A stretch of DNA of 64,000 nucleotides, from NCBI GenBank assembly GCA_030528525.1, contig JAUMYT010000006.1:1-64000 (forward strand), written 5' to 3'. The DNA is from Pasteurellaceae bacterium (GTDB lineage: Bacteria; Pseudomonadota; Gammaproteobacteria; Enterobacterales; Pasteurellaceae). Shown in pieces: positions 37,142 through 48,486 of the stretch. The notes beneath the pieces were generated by a model that was not told the DNA's origin, did no database searches, and saw only the letters and a program-made list of their open reading frames with translations. The first letter of the stretch is position 1; every line of letters begins with the position of its first letter. The position numbers were made by a program, and so were the translations under genes.

Positions 37142-37873
37142 ATGCCTATGCACTACTTCATCGCCGACCTTCATCTCAACGAAGCCCAGCCTGAAATCAC
37201 TGAGCTGTTTTTGCAGTTTTTGGCGGAGAAAGCCCCCCTTGCAGATGCGGTGTATATTTTGGGCGACCTGTTTGATTTTTGGATCGGCGATGATGAAGAT
37301 TCCGAATTGATCCGCACCGTGAAACAAGCACTCAGCACCCTGACTGCACAAGGCGTGCCGTGCTATTTTCTGTGTGGTAATCGGGATTTTTTGATCGGCA
37401 AACGTTTTGCTCGAGAAACAGGCGTTCAGCTTTTGCCTGACTATCATTGCATCGATCTCTACGGCAAAAAAACCTTGCTCTGCCACGGCGATACGCTCTG
37501 CATTGATGATGTGAACTATCAGCAATTTCGCCGAAAAGTGCATCAAAAGTGGCGACAATGGCTGTTTTTGGCGTTGCCGTTGAGCCTGCGATTACGCATT
37601 GCACGCAAAATTCGAGCCAAAAGCCGAGCGGATAAACAAGCGAAATCGGCAGAAATAATGGACGTAAATCCTGAATTTACCGCCGAAACGGTGGCAAAAT
37701 TTGGGGCGGAGTGGTTGATCCACGGACACACCCACAAACAAGCGGTGCATATTTGCAAAAACACCGATTTTCTCCCCCCCTTGTATACGCGTATTGTGTT
37801 GGGAGATTGGGGTAAAACGGCATCAATTCTTACTGTTACGCCTGATGGTTTCGCCTTTAATGAGGAACGCTGA
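37142..37873 (+). CDS. lpxH: UDP-2,3-diacylglucosamine diphosphatase
   Basis: Lipid A pathway enzyme cleaving UDP-2,3-diacylglucosamine to lipid X and UMP at the membrane face. The 243 aa carry the full calcineurin-like metallophosphoesterase set: ADLHLNE (8-14), [12 protein letters not shown] (40-51), CGNRDF (about 80), HGDTL (about 118) and HGHTHK (about 197-202). An alternative start MHYF is two codons downstream. An exact uptake word and a G-tract motif (37751-37784) lie in its 3' part. The stop overlaps the next ATG (TGATGA type). Confidence 0.95.
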   Translation: MPMHYFIADLHLNEAQPEITELFLQFLAEKAPLADAVYILGDLFDFWIGDDEDSELIRTVKQALSTLTAQGVPCYFLCGNRDFLIGKRFARETGVQLLPDYHCIDLYGKKTLLCHGDTLCIDDVNYQQFRRKVHQKWRQWLFLALPLSLRLRIARKIRAKSRADKQAKSAEIMDVNPEFTAETVAKFGAEWLIHGHTHKQAVHICKNTDFLPPLYTRIVLGDWGKTASILTVTPDGFAFNEER

Positions 37874-38664
37874 TGATTGATGTGATTATCCCCTGCTACA
37901 ACGCCGAACAGACCTTACAACGGGCGGTGCAGAGCGTGATTAACCAAGCGGAGCTTGGCACGCTGTGGCTGATTGATGATGGCTCGACCGACGGCACGCT
38001 CGCCCTTGCCCACGCCTTTGCACAACAGCTTCCCAACAAAATTCGGGTGGAGAAAATGCCACAAAATGGCGGTGCGGCGAAGGCTCGCAACTGGGGAGCC
38101 TTGCAAAGCCGTGCGGAGTTTATCGCCTTCCTTGATGCGGACGATGCCTACGAACCGCAAGCCTTGGACGTGGCGGCGGGGATTTTCCAATTTCAGCCTG
38201 AAACAGCGTTGGTGCGTTTGGCGTTAAAACCTGTTGATTTGCCAGAACGTTACACTCAACACCCTAATTTTGCCTACGCTTGGCAAGTGATGCAGATGAC
38301 AGGAGCAGGCAACACCGTCTTTCGCCGTGCCTTCTTCTTGGCTTGTGGAGGCTTTCCGCAAGACGATGTGTTCCGTGAATTGGGCGGCGAAGACGGAGCC
38401 TTGGGCATTGCCACCACACACATTGCCAGCGTGGCGACTGCCTTTGATGATGTCGGCGTACTGCATTTTTGCCGAGATGGAATGCACGCAGAACGATTAC
38501 TGGATAGCATTTTATTCGGCAAGTCGCCCGAAAATGTTACCCCCAAAAAAATGGCGTATGCGGAGCGTGTGACAGCCAACATTTGCGAGCAAATTCGCCA
38601 ACTGAATGCCTGTTTTAATTCAGACAATATCGGCATTCGCCCGATGACATTAAACTGGAATTGA
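37873..38664 (+). CDS. Family 2 glycosyltransferase
   Basis: GT-A-fold glycosyltransferase of 263 aa, acceptor unknown. The N-terminus has [20 protein letters not shown] (1-20) and IDDGSTDGT (about 36-44), with NGGAAKARNWG (63-73) and the catalytic-metal motif FLDADDAYEPQAL (about 85-97). The C-terminal part has GEDGALG, a candidate catalytic-base region, near 175. No membrane segment. It is coupled by one-base overlap to lpxH, which hints at lipopolysaccharide or envelope sugar assembly. Confidence 0.82.
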   Translation: MIDVIIPCYNAEQTLQRAVQSVINQAELGTLWLIDDGSTDGTLALAHAFAQQLPNKIRVEKMPQNGGAAKARNWGALQSRAEFIAFLDADDAYEPQALDVAAGIFQFQPETALVRLALKPVDLPERYTQHPNFAYAWQVMQMTGAGNTVFRRAFFLACGGFPQDDVFRELGGEDGALGIATTHIASVATAFDDVGVLHFCRDGMHAERLLDSILFGKSPENVTPKKMAYAERVTANICEQIRQLNACFNSDNIGIRPMTLNWN

Positions 38665-38721
38665 TTGAAAAATTAGCCTAATCCGTTATTATTCGCTTTT
38701 GCGATTTATTCTCACTTCATT

Positions 38722-39084
38722 ATGAAACCGATTTATATTCTTCTTGGCTTTGTGTTTATTGGCTTGGGCTTGATTGGCGTGGTGGTGCCCGGTTTGCCGA
38801 CCACGCCGTTTTTGTTGCTGGCGTTATACTGCTTTGGCAAAAGTTCGGAACGCCTAAAAAATTGGTTTCTTGGCACGTCGATTTACCACAAATATCTGAA
38901 AGAGTACGACCAAAATCGGGCAATGACACTCAAGCAGAAAGTCAGTATTCTCGGCTTTTCCGCCCCGTTCTGCATTTTCGCTTTTTTCGCCCTGCCGAAT
39001 ATCTGGGGCAAAGTGGCGTTGGTGTTGGTGGTGATCGTGCAATATTACTATTTCATTTTTAAAATCAAGACGATCAAAGCCTGA
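38722..39084 (+). CDS. ybaN: YbaN family (DUF454) inner-membrane protein
   Basis: A 120-aa membrane protein of the DUF454 family, function unknown. The signature GLGLIGVVVPGLPTTPFLLLALYCFGKSSERLKNW is seen in shorter parts: GVVVPGLPTTPFLLLA (20-35) and CFGKSS. Helices are at about 3-20, 22-40, 70-90 and 92-112. The gene is 57 bases from the glycosyltransferase gene on the same strand. Confidence 0.9.
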   Translation: MKPIYILLGFVFIGLGLIGVVVPGLPTTPFLLLALYCFGKSSERLKNWFLGTSIYHKYLKEYDQNRAMTLKQKVSILGFSAPFCIFAFFALPNIWGKVALVLVVIVQYYYFIFKIKTIKA

Positions 39085-39161
39085 TTGCACCTTAACTGTC
39101 GAAATTGACCACAGAATCGGGTATGATGCACGCCAACTTTTTTGCAGAAAATGGATAAGAA

Positions 39162-40111
<950 letters not shown>

Positions 40112-40132
40112 CTATCTCAATGAAGGACAACA

Positions 40133-40630
40133 ATGAAAAAAACAGGATTGATTTGGTTGTGGCTCAGTGTTGCCACGCTGGTTGTGGATTTATTGACCAA
40201 ATACATTGTGGTGCAACGCTTTGAGTATGGCGAAAGCATCAACATTTTACCGATTTTTAATTTAACCTACGCCCGCAATTATGGGGCGGCGTTTAGCTTT
40301 TTAGCCGATCATTCAGGTTGGCAAAAATACTTCTTTTTAGGCTTAGCGGTGGTAATTTCGATTGCGTTAGTCGTGATGTTATTTAAGAACAAAGCCGATC
40401 TGAAACTGCAAAATGCCGCCTATGCGTTGATTATTGGTGGGGCGATTGGCAATGCGATTGACCGTGCCTATCACGGCTATGTCGTTGATTTCTTACATTT
40501 TTATTGGGATATTTACCATTATCCTGTGTTTAATGTGGCGGATATTGCCATTGTGGTCGGGGCAGGCTTGCTGATTTTGGAATCGATTTTAGACAGCCGT
40601 AACGCCAAGAAAACCAAACAGAAAGAGTGA
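40133..40630 (+). CDS. lspA: Lipoprotein signal peptidase
   Basis: Inner-membrane aspartyl peptidase II that removes signal peptides from prolipoproteins such as DolP and LpoA in this window. The 165 aa have four membrane helices. The conserved catalytic aspartates lie in [15 protein letters not shown] (about 110-124) and FNVADIAI (about 138-145). [11 protein letters not shown] near 45 is the third conserved box. Five bases from ispH, the usual lspA-ispH pair. Confidence 0.96.
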   Translation: MKKTGLIWLWLSVATLVVDLLTKYIVVQRFEYGESINILPIFNLTYARNYGAAFSFLADHSGWQKYFFLGLAVVISIALVVMLFKNKADLKLQNAAYALIIGGAIGNAIDRAYHGYVVDFLHFYWDIYHYPVFNVADIAIVVGAGLLILESILDSRNAKKTKQKE

Positions 40631-40634
40631 TGAA

Positions 40635-41579
40635 ATGAATATTATTTTAGCCAACCCAAGGGGCTTTTGTGCTGGTGTGGATCGGGCGATTTCGATTGTG
40701 GAACTTGCCTTAGAAATTCACGGTTCGCCGATTTACGTTCGCCACGAAGTGGTGCATAACCGCTTTGTGGTGGACGGTTTGAAAGCCAAAGGGGCGATTT
40801 TTGTCGAAGAATTGGACGAAGTGCCAGACGGGGCGATTGTGATTTTCTCGGCTCACGGCGTGTCGCAAGCCGTTCGCCTTGAGGCCAAACGCCGTGAGTT
40901 GAAAGTGTTTGATGCGACCTGTCCGCTCGTGACCAAAGTGCATATGCAAGTGGCTCGAGCCAGCAAAAAAGGCACGAAAGCGATTTTGATCGGTCACGAA
41001 GGACACCCTGAAGTAATCGGTACAATGGGGCAATACGATAACCCAGAAGGTGGTATTTTCTTGGTGGAAGATGTGGAAGATATTGCCAAATTAGGTTTAA
41101 AAGACGATCAAAACCTGACGTTTATGACCCAAACTACGCTTTCGATTGACGACACCAGCGATGTGATTGAAGCCTTGAAACAGAAATATCCTGCCATTCA
41201 AGGCCCACGCAAAAACGATATTTGCTACGCCACCACCAACCGTCAGCAAGCGGTGCGTGAATTGGCGAAACTTGCACAGCTTGTGCTCGTGGTTGGTTCG
41301 AAAAATTCGTCTAACTCAAACCGCTTGGCGGAGTTGGCTTCTCGAATGGGCACGCCGTCCAAATTGATTGACGGCCCTGAAGATATTGATCCTGCGTGGC
41401 TAGAAGGCGTGCAAACCATCGGCATTACCGCAGGAGCTTCCGCCCCTGAAGTGTTGGTACAGTCGGTGGTTTCGCATTTGAAACGTTTAGGGGCAACCAA
41501 CGTGAGCGAACTGGAAGGCTGCGAAGAAAACACCGTGTTTGAAGTGCCACGAGAGCTACGCATTACGGAGGTGCAATAA
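40635..41579 (+). CDS. ispH: 4-hydroxy-3-methylbut-2-enyl diphosphate reductase
   Basis: Last enzyme of the MEP isoprenoid pathway, producing IPP and DMAPP with an Fe-S cluster. The 314 aa carry three cluster cysteines, in [10 protein letters not shown] (12), DATCPLVTK (about 96) and [11 protein letters not shown] (about 197). Catalytic Glu/His segments such as GHEGHPEV (about 123-130) are intact. The stop overlaps the sdhE ATG by one base (TAATG). Confidence 0.97.
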   Translation: MNIILANPRGFCAGVDRAISIVELALEIHGSPIYVRHEVVHNRFVVDGLKAKGAIFVEELDEVPDGAIVIFSAHGVSQAVRLEAKRRELKVFDATCPLVTKVHMQVARASKKGTKAILIGHEGHPEVIGTMGQYDNPEGGIFLVEDVEDIAKLGLKDDQNLTFMTQTTLSIDDTSDVIEALKQKYPAIQGPRKNDICYATTNRQQAVRELAKLAQLVLVVGSKNSSNSNRLAELASRMGTPSKLIDGPEDIDPAWLEGVQTIGITAGASAPEVLVQSVVSHLKRLGATNVSELEGCEENTVFEVPRELRITEVQ

Positions 41580-41818
41580 TGAATCGTTTTCGGATTGAAT
41601 GGGAATGTCGGCGTGGAATGCGTGAGCTAGACAAGCTGATTATGCCGTTCTACCAACAACATTTTGACGACTTGAGCGAAAGCCAGCAACAGACTTTCGT
41701 GGAGATGTTGAAATATTCCGACCCTGAATTATTCCGCTGGTTTATGAACCAACTGCCTGCTCCAACGACCGAACTGCAAGCGATGGTCGATCTGATTCGC
41801 TCGAAGTTGGCGTATTGA
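41579..41818 (+). CDS. sdhE: FAD assembly factor SdhE (CptB/YgfY)
   Basis: Small protein that promotes covalent FAD attachment to the flavoprotein subunits of succinate dehydrogenase and fumarate reductase. The 79 aa include the essential RGxxE motif as RRGMRELD (11-18), then five helices with FRWFMNQ near 52. No sdh genes are in view, so FrdA at 32245-34026 is the probable client. The ATG overlaps the ispH stop. Confidence 0.93.
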   Translation: MNRFRIEWECRRGMRELDKLIMPFYQQHFDDLSESQQQTFVEMLKYSDPELFRWFMNQLPAPTTELQAMVDLIRSKLAY

Positions 41819-41830
41819 ATGGAGAAAAGA

Positions 41831-41860
41831 CGGTGTTCATCATGATTAATATGAACACCG
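41831..41860 (+). terminator. Terminator of the hemB-sdhE run
   Basis: A 10-bp perfect stem CGGTGTTCAT/ATGAACACCG with a 10-base loop, followed by CTTTGATTTTTT, lies 12 bases after the sdhE stop. Confidence 0.85.
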
Positions 41861-41939
41861 CTTTGATTTTTTGAAGTCGGTTTGGCCACTTTTCAAAAAA
41901 GTCCGATTTTCTTACCCCCTTGTCAGGAGAAATAGGATG

Positions 41940-43286
<1,347 letters not shown>

Positions 43287-43295
43287 TTAATGAAA

Positions 43296-43553
43296 TTAGC
43301 TTGGCATATTGAGCAAACGTTCGCGTTTCCACTGCTCTTTGGTAAAGGTTTTGATTGTTAAAGCATGAATAGCGTTAGTGGCGAACAATTCAGTAAGTGG
43401 GGCGTAAATCATTTGCTGTTGCTTTACTTTAGACAAGCTGGCAAACACATCGCTAACAGCAATCACACCGTAGTGTGAATTTTCGCCTTGAACGTGTACT
43501 TCGTCTAATTCTAATGCTGCGTTGAGCATTGCTTCAATTTGTTTTGGATCCAT
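43296..43553 (-). CDS. ibaG: BolA-family protein IbaG (YrbA)
   Basis: A small BolA-fold protein, 85 aa from MDPKQ at 43553. Relatives bind monothiol glutaredoxin and Fe-S clusters and respond to acid stress. The BolA signature spans SHYGVIAVSDVFASLSKVKQ (about 26-45), with QQQMIYAPL and HALTIKTFTKEQW following. The ATG overlaps the mlaB stop (TAATG). It lies between mlaB and murA as in E. coli. Confidence 0.93.
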   Translation of the reverse strand: MDPKQIEAMLNAALELDEVHVQGENSHYGVIAVSDVFASLSKVKQQQMIYAPLTELFATNAIHALTIKTFTKEQWKRERLLNMPS

Positions 43554-43897
43554 TATCGTTTGATCTCGCAATATAAAAATTGGCTAAACCACTCTTCTAA
43601 GTCGAACAGTTCAGCAAGGTTATAGATAGAAGGAGGAAGGTTAATTATACAGTTTGAATTCTGTTTTTGGTAATGATTTAGCAATTCGACCAACAGTGTA
43701 AAACCTGCAGAATCGACTTGGTTTAGGTGCTTGAGATCCCAATAAATGTGTTGATTTGCTTTTGGTGAAAAAAATAAATGACGTTGCTTCCAAAGTGAAA
43801 GCAACGTGTTACGAGTTAAATCACCAACCAATTCAACGATGACACTTTCATGATTTTGTTGAATGTGCCAGTGTAACAGGGTGTGATTTAGGTTCAT
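43553..43897 (-). CDS. mlaB: Phospholipid-transport STAS protein MlaB
   Basis: Cytoplasmic STAS-domain accessory subunit stabilising the MlaFEDB ABC transporter. The 114 aa contain the STAS core: VELVGDLTRNTLLSLW (about 21-36), IYWDLKHLNQVDSAGFTLLV (about 50-69) with the conserved D-S-A-G loop, and a C-terminal amphipathic helix. It starts one base after the mlaC stop and overlaps ibaG. Confidence 0.92.
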   Translation of the reverse strand: MNLNHTLLHWHIQQNHESVIVELVGDLTRNTLLSLWKQRHLFFSPKANQHIYWDLKHLNQVDSAGFTLLVELLNHYQKQNSNCIINLPPSIYNLAELFDLEEWFSQFLYCEIKR

Positions 43898-43898
43898 T

Positions 43899-44531
43899 CT
43901 ATTTCCCTAATGTGATCGGTTGTGTGGCAGAGTATGCCACTTGAGCAGTAAGGGCATCAATGCCTTTTTGACGAAGGATACTTGCCCACTCGTTTTGCTT
44001 GGTCACCACCATACTCACGCCTTCTGCTACCATATCATAGGCTTGCCACTCTCCTGTACGGCTGTTTTTACGCCATTTAAAATCTAATTTGATTGGCTGA
44101 TTGCCATCTAGCACATTCACTCGAATGCTCACGATCGTTTTGTCGCCCAGTGGTTTCTCACGTTCAATTTCTACTTTCTGCCCAGTATAAAGGGTGAGGG
44201 CTTGAGCATAAGATTGTTCAACAAATTGCCCGAATGCTGTGAAAAAGGCTTCACGTTGTACATCACTGGCAGACGACAAATTTTTACCTAACACTAATTG
44301 CCCTGCATATTTGACATGCACATAGGGCATAAGATCGTTGCGAACAATGGTGCGAAGATAATTCGGATCGGCTTTGATTTTTGCTTGATTCGCTTTAATG
44401 TCGCCAAACAGCTTATCAGCGGTTTGTTGCATCAGTACATAGGGGCTAGTTGATGCAGCAGCGATGCCTGAAAACAAGGTAGAGAAAGCCATTACAATGG
44501 CAACAAAAAATGTAGGTAGGTTTTTAAACAT
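43899..44531 (-). CDS. mlaC: Periplasmic phospholipid carrier MlaC
   Basis: Soluble periplasmic carrier moving phospholipid between the outer-membrane MlaA-porin complex and MlaFEDB. I start at 44531 (MFKNLPTFFVAIV), preceded by TGAGGAAC, giving 210 aa like E. coli MlaC (211) with a signal peptide cleaved after about residue 26. The open frame reaches 44570 without homology. MlaC-family features are the DLMPYVHVKYAGQLVLG stretch and DFKWRKNSRTGEWQAYDMVAEGVS, seen in two parts. Confidence 0.95.
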   Translation of the reverse strand: MFKNLPTFFVAIVMAFSTLFSGIAAASTSPYVLMQQTADKLFGDIKANQAKIKADPNYLRTIVRNDLMPYVHVKYAGQLVLGKNLSSASDVQREAFFTAFGQFVEQSYAQALTLYTGQKVEIEREKPLGDKTIVSIRVNVLDGNQPIKLDFKWRKNSRTGEWQAYDMVAEGVSMVVTKQNEWASILRQKGIDALTAQVAYSATQPITLGK

Positions 44532-44592
44532 TGATAAGTTCCTCATCATCAAAACGCTTGTGGCGTTCATTTACATGTCTCTTTTGGATATT

Positions 44593-44625
44593 ACAAGGGG
44601 GTGAGTTTGCCCTATTTTTTATAAA
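44593..44625. repeat. G-tract uptake-like motif in the mlaD-mlaC spacer
   Basis: ACAAGGGGGTGAGTTTGCCC is followed by an A/T-rich tail. It belongs to the dispersed element described in the findings. Confidence 0.45.
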
Positions 44626-44642
44626 AGGGAAAACGTCAGCCG

Positions 44643-45143
44643 TCATTCCTCCGCTTTTGCGGACGTGTCGACCGGCTTTTTATCACCGTATAAAAATTGA
44701 CCAATTAAATCTTCCAGAACAAGTGCTGAGTTCGTGTCGAAGAATGTATCCCCTTCCTTGAGTATTGTAGTTTCGCCTTCTAGCACAAAGCCAACATTTA
44801 AGGCGATATATTGTTCGCCTAATAAGCCTGCGGTTTTAATCGAAAGCGAGCTACTGTCAGGGATTTGGTTGAATTGCTCGTTGATAGCTAACGCCACACG
44901 AGGTGTGTAAGTTTTAGGATCAAGTGCAATACTCGCTACTCGTCCAATCACAACTCCGCCGACCTTAATCGGAGCACGGGCTTTTAGTCCACCGATGTTG
45001 TCAAAAGTTGCATAAAGTGTATAGGTTTTCTCTGCCGAAAAACCTTGTACATTTGCGACCCGTAAGCCAAGAAAAACCAAAGCGGCTAAACCGAACAAGA
45101 CAAATAACCCGACCCAAAATTCATATTTAATTGATTGACGCAT
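44643..45143 (-). CDS. mlaD: Phospholipid-transport MCE protein MlaD
   Basis: Membrane-anchored periplasmic MCE protein; hexamers form the lipid channel on MlaFEDB. The 166 aa start with one membrane helix (about 8-27, FWVGLFVLFGLAALVFLGL). The single MCE domain follows, with YATFDNIGGLKARAPIKVGG and VGRVASI-like elements (about 42-75). Hydrophobic LEDLIGQFLYG near 146-156 is the pore helix. It lies between mlaE and mlaC. Confidence 0.95.
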   Translation of the reverse strand: MRQSIKYEFWVGLFVLFGLAALVFLGLRVANVQGFSAEKTYTLYATFDNIGGLKARAPIKVGGVVIGRVASIALDPKTYTPRVALAINEQFNQIPDSSSLSIKTAGLLGEQYIALNVGFVLEGETTILKEGDTFFDTNSALVLEDLIGQFLYGDKKPVDTSAKAEE

Positions 45144-45171
45144 TGTAAATTCCTATTCCATTTAAAAAGGA

Positions 45172-45948
45172 TTAACCACCAAACATCATAGCAGTGAGAA
45201 TAAAATCTAAACCCAGCACCGTTAATGAGGCATTAACTACCGTACTGGTGGTAGCTTGGCTGATGCCTTCAGAGGTTGGGGTTGCATCATAGCCGTTAAA
45301 TAAAGCAATCCAAACCACGGCTACCGCAAAAACAAGACTCTTGATAAATCCATTAAGCAGATCGTTTAGGGTAACACTATTTTGCATCACCGCCCAAAAG
45401 CTCCCTGCATCTACACCTTTCCAATCCACGCCAACGAGTGAGCCTCCCCAAATGCCTACCGCAGTAAAAATCACTACCAATATCGGCATTGCAATAATCC
45501 CAGCCCAAAAACGCGGGGCAATAATACGGCGAAGGGGATCGATTGCCATCATTTCAAGGCTAGAAAGTTGTTCAGTAGCTTTCATCAAGCCGATTTCTGC
45601 GGTTAATGCAGAACCTGCACGCCCAGCAAAGAGCAATGCGGTAACCACTGGTCCAAGTTCACGTAATAACGAAAGGGAAACAAGCTGACCTAAACTGGTT
45701 TCGGCTGAGAAATCGACTAATACAACATACCCCTGCAAGCCAAGCACCATACCAATAAATACGCCTGACAGCAGGATAATCAACAGAGACTGTACGCCTA
45801 ACACATAAAGTTGCTTAATCAGTAATGGGGTATGTTTACGCCATTGTGGTTTGCCGAATAAGGCACCCCAAAGCATAAAACTGGCTCGACCAAAAACGCG
45901 TATAAAGTTGATCGCACGATGTCCGAGCACGGAGATAAACTGGATCAT
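45172..45948 (-). CDS. mlaE: Phospholipid-transport permease MlaE
   Basis: Inner-membrane permease dimerised in MlaFEDB. The 258 aa have about five membrane helices. The family signature [31 protein letters not shown] (in parts, about 95-125) faces the ATPase, and [24 protein letters not shown] follows. The ATG overlaps the mlaF stop by four bases (ATGA), so the two are co-translated. Confidence 0.96.
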   Translation of the reverse strand: MIQFISVLGHRAINFIRVFGRASFMLWGALFGKPQWRKHTPLLIKQLYVLGVQSLLIILLSGVFIGMVLGLQGYVVLVDFSAETSLGQLVSLSLLRELGPVVTALLFAGRAGSALTAEIGLMKATEQLSSLEMMAIDPLRRIIAPRFWAGIIAMPILVVIFTAVGIWGGSLVGVDWKGVDAGSFWAVMQNSVTLNDLLNGFIKSLVFAVAVVWIALFNGYDATPTSEGISQATTSTVVNASLTVLGLDFILTAMMFGG

Positions 45949-46745
45949 TGGAACAGTTCCTTGGTGTAATCTTCGGCAGGATAGTGAAAACGCACTGGGC
46001 CATCTTCTTTGCCCGCTAAGAATTGGAGAACTTGCGGATCTTGACTGGCTTGCAGAGCCTCAGGCGTGCCTTCAGCAATAATGCGTTTATCCGCAACAAT
46101 ATAGGCGTAATCGGCAATACTTAAGACTTCTGACACATCGTGAGAGACGACAATTGAGGTCAAATTTAAGGCTTCATTTAACCGCTTGATCAGCGAGACG
46201 ATCACTCCCATACTGATGGGATCTTGTCCTGCAAAAGGTTCATCATACATAATGAGATCAGGATCAAGGGCTATCGCACGAGCGAGTGCTGCACGGCGAG
46301 CCATCCCACCCGATAACTCCGCTGGCATTAACTGAGCCGCACCACGTAAACCGACCGCTTCCAATTTCATCAATACCAATTTGCGGATGAGTGGTTCAGG
46401 AAGTTGGGTATGTTCACGGATCGGAAAGGCGACATTGTCAAAGGTGGACAGATCCGTAAATAACGCACCAGACTGAAACAACATTCCCATTCGCTTACGA
46501 ATGTCATACAAGGCTTTATTTGATACCTGACAAATATCTTGTCCATCAAATAGGATCTGACCCGATTCAGGTAGAATTTGCCCGCCGATCAGGCGTAATA
46601 GGGTTGTTTTACCAATGCCAGACGGCCCCATAATGGCGGTAATTTTCCCTTTACGGACTTGTAGATTGAGGTTGTCATAAATGACTCGCTCACCTCGTTT
46701 AAAGGTGAGTTGCTTTACTTCAACCAAGTTTGATGTATTAGGCAT
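45945..46745 (-). CDS. mlaF: Phospholipid-transport ATP-binding protein MlaF
   Basis: ABC ATPase driving MlaFEDB lipid transport, which maintains outer-membrane asymmetry. From 46745 ([13 protein letters not shown]) it has 266 aa, close to E. coli MlaF (269). An in-frame Met at 46793 is an alternative, and the ribosome site is weak for both. Walker A is GPSGIGKTT (about 41-49), signature [16 protein letters not shown] (about 142-157), Walker [13 protein letters not shown] (about 162-173). First gene of the mla operon. Confidence 0.94.
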   Translation of the reverse strand: MPNTSNLVEVKQLTFKRGERVIYDNLNLQVRKGKITAIMGPSGIGKTTLLRLIGGQILPESGQILFDGQDICQVSNKALYDIRKRMGMLFQSGALFTDLSTFDNVAFPIREHTQLPEPLIRKLVLMKLEAVGLRGAAQLMPAELSGGMARRAALARAIALDPDLIMYDEPFAGQDPISMGVIVSLIKRLNEALNLTSIVVSHDVSEVLSIADYAYIVADKRIIAEGTPEALQASQDPQVLQFLAGKEDGPVRFHYPAEDYTKELFQ

Positions 46746-46849
46746 TGGCTTATCTTTAGTAGAAAATAGCCGACAATCATCGACTATGCTCATAGTAAAG
46801 TCAATGAATTTCCGTTCAATTGACAATTTTTGAAGCAGTTCATCGGTAT

Positions 46850-46884
46850 ACAAGGGGGTGAGTTTGTGGCAGATTTTATAAAAT
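46850..46884. repeat. G-tract uptake-like motif upstream of mlaF
   Basis: ACAAGGGGGTGAGTTTGTGG is followed by CAGATTTTATAAAATC. It lies in the dolP-mlaF gap and is one of the clearest copies. Confidence 0.5.
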
Positions 46885-46918
46885 CTTCTCCCGCCTTGTG
46901 GTGGATAGGCAAGTGAAC

Positions 46919-47497
46919 CTAATTGATAACTTTAACGACTTTAGTCACGCCCTTAACATAACTCGCCACTCTCGCAGCTGCGTTCGCTTGCTGTTCAGTA
47001 AGATGCCCCATTAAGAAGACTTCACCATTTTCGGTGATGACTTTCACATTGGTCGCTTTCACCTGAGAATTGATAAGTAATTTAGATTTGATCTCTGTCG
47101 TAATTAACCCATCTTTTGTAATTTGTGCAAGACCAATTTTAGGCCCGATACGGATTTCATTGATGGATTTAACGCCAGGTAAGCCATCGGCTAAACGCGT
47201 TGCGGCGACTTTGGCCTCTTCACTCGGTGCTTGCCCAATTAACAGCACTTTTCCATTATAAGCAACAACGTTAATTCGAGCCTCTTGGTAAAGCTGTGCA
47301 TCGGAACTAAGCTGAATAGCGACTTTTTCTTCTAACGTTTCATCATCAAGCTGACGCCCCGCAGTACGTGGATCAGTGGCGACTTTTGTTGCCACCGCAG
47401 CCGTTGTAACCACTGCGGTCGTAAGACAGCCTGATAAATTCACCAGAATCAGGCCAAATAGCGTCGCCATACTGATTTTCTTGATTTTTTTCAACAT
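46919..47497 (-). CDS. dolP: Outer-membrane lipoprotein DolP (YraP), dual BON domains
   Basis: Lipoprotein that supports outer-membrane integrity and BAM function. The 192 aa have a lipobox LSGC (cysteine near 23), so it is processed by LspA. Two BON domains follow: about 50-115 (VAIQLSSDAQ to GVKSINEIRIG) and about 125-190 (EIKSKLLINSQ to KGVTKVVKVIN). It is the last gene of lpoA-yraN-diaA-dolP. Confidence 0.94.
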   Translation of the reverse strand: MLKKIKKISMATLFGLILVNLSGCLTTAVVTTAAVATKVATDPRTAGRQLDDETLEEKVAIQLSSDAQLYQEARINVVAYNGKVLLIGQAPSEEAKVAATRLADGLPGVKSINEIRIGPKIGLAQITKDGLITTEIKSKLLINSQVKATNVKVITENGEVFLMGHLTEQQANAAARVASYVKGVTKVVKVIN

Positions 47498-47510
47498 AAT
47501 CGCTCCTTAT

Positions 47511-48104
47511 TTATTGTGAGGCAGTTGGAGAGAATAGCAGATTATCTACCGATTCACATAATAAATTAACACAAAATTGATGGCCTTCGATAATTCGCAT
47601 TTCATTAATTGAAGGAAAAGATAACTCAATATCTTCCTCCCTCAGTAATCCTTGTGTATGGTCATTACGACTACTGGTAAATGCAATAATCGACATATTT
47701 TCATTATTGGCCGTATGGATGGCTTGATGGGTAGCCACTTCATTTCCAAGTGGCGTGAATGCGACGAATACATCTCCTGCTTGAGCAATTGAGGCTAACT
47801 GCTTTTTGTACATATCCCCAAGCTGGTTTTCTTGCGATAAGTAGCTCATTAACATTCCATCTAATTGCAGAAGATGAGCCGCCAAACTAGGGCGGACTAA
47901 ATCATAACGGTGTAGTAAATTACTGACTAAAAGCTGTGCATTACCATAACTCCGACCATCACCACAGACAATAATTTTATTGCCTTGAAGCAAACAATGC
48001 ACCATTTTCTCTGCGGCTTGAGCCAATTTTGAAGGCAGCGATTCTGCGGCGATGATTTGAATATGAATACTTTCTGTAAATCGATCTTGTATCTTTTGTA
48101 GCAT
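47511..48104 (-). CDS. diaA: DnaA initiator-associating protein DiaA (SIS domain)
   Basis: SIS-domain tetramer that in E. coli binds DnaA and promotes timely initiation at oriC. It is related to phosphoheptose isomerase GmhA. The 197 aa show the sugar-isomerase core: NKIIVCGDGRSYGNAQLLVSN (about 41-61, in parts), FVAFTPLGNEVATHQAIHTA (about 112-131). Placement two bases after yraN and 13 bases before dolP supports DiaA rather than GmhA. Confidence 0.93.
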   Translation of the reverse strand: MLQKIQDRFTESIHIQIIAAESLPSKLAQAAEKMVHCLLQGNKIIVCGDGRSYGNAQLLVSNLLHRYDLVRPSLAAHLLQLDGMLMSYLSQENQLGDMYKKQLASIAQAGDVFVAFTPLGNEVATHQAIHTANNENMSIIAFTSSRNDHTQGLLREEDIELSFPSINEMRIIEGHQFCVNLLCESVDNLLFSPTASQ

Positions 48105-48105
48105 A

Positions 48106-48486
48106 TTATCCTAAAAAGTTTTTAATCCAAAGTGGTGAATCTTTACCTTCAAATACCACAACATCAAATCGACAATTGGCCGTCTCTAAACTTTGATTGT
48201 ATTGTTGAGCCAGCCATACATTCGCCGCATGTTGCCATTTTTGTTGTTTACGAAAGTCAATACTTTCCAAGGCAGAACCAAAATGGCGACGCTGTCGATA
48301 ACGTACTTCCACAAAAACAACAGTCTGATTATCTTGCATAATTAAATCCAACTCCCCACCTTTAACGCTTTGATTTTGAGCTAAAAAGGTTAGCCCTTGT
48401 TGAATTAAGAACTGTTTAGCACGTTGCTCAAAAAGATAACCTTTTGCTTTTGCCGTAAGTTTAGTTTGCAGGAATGATAGCACCAT
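48106..48486 (-). CDS. yraN: YraN-family (UPF0102) endonuclease-fold protein
   Basis: UPF0102 protein of 126 aa with a restriction-endonuclease-like fold; function unsettled, often linked to DNA repair or uptake. The nuclease-like core is visible: [17 protein letters not shown] (about 16-32), [22 protein letters not shown] (about 43-64) with the E/D-EVR pattern. Its start overlaps lpoA by 26 bases. Confidence 0.92.
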   Translation of the reverse strand: MVLSFLQTKLTAKAKGYLFEQRAKQFLIQQGLTFLAQNQSVKGGELDLIMQDNQTVVFVEVRYRQRRHFGSALESIDFRKQQKWQHAANVWLAQQYNQSLETANCRFDVVVFEGKDSPLWIKNFLG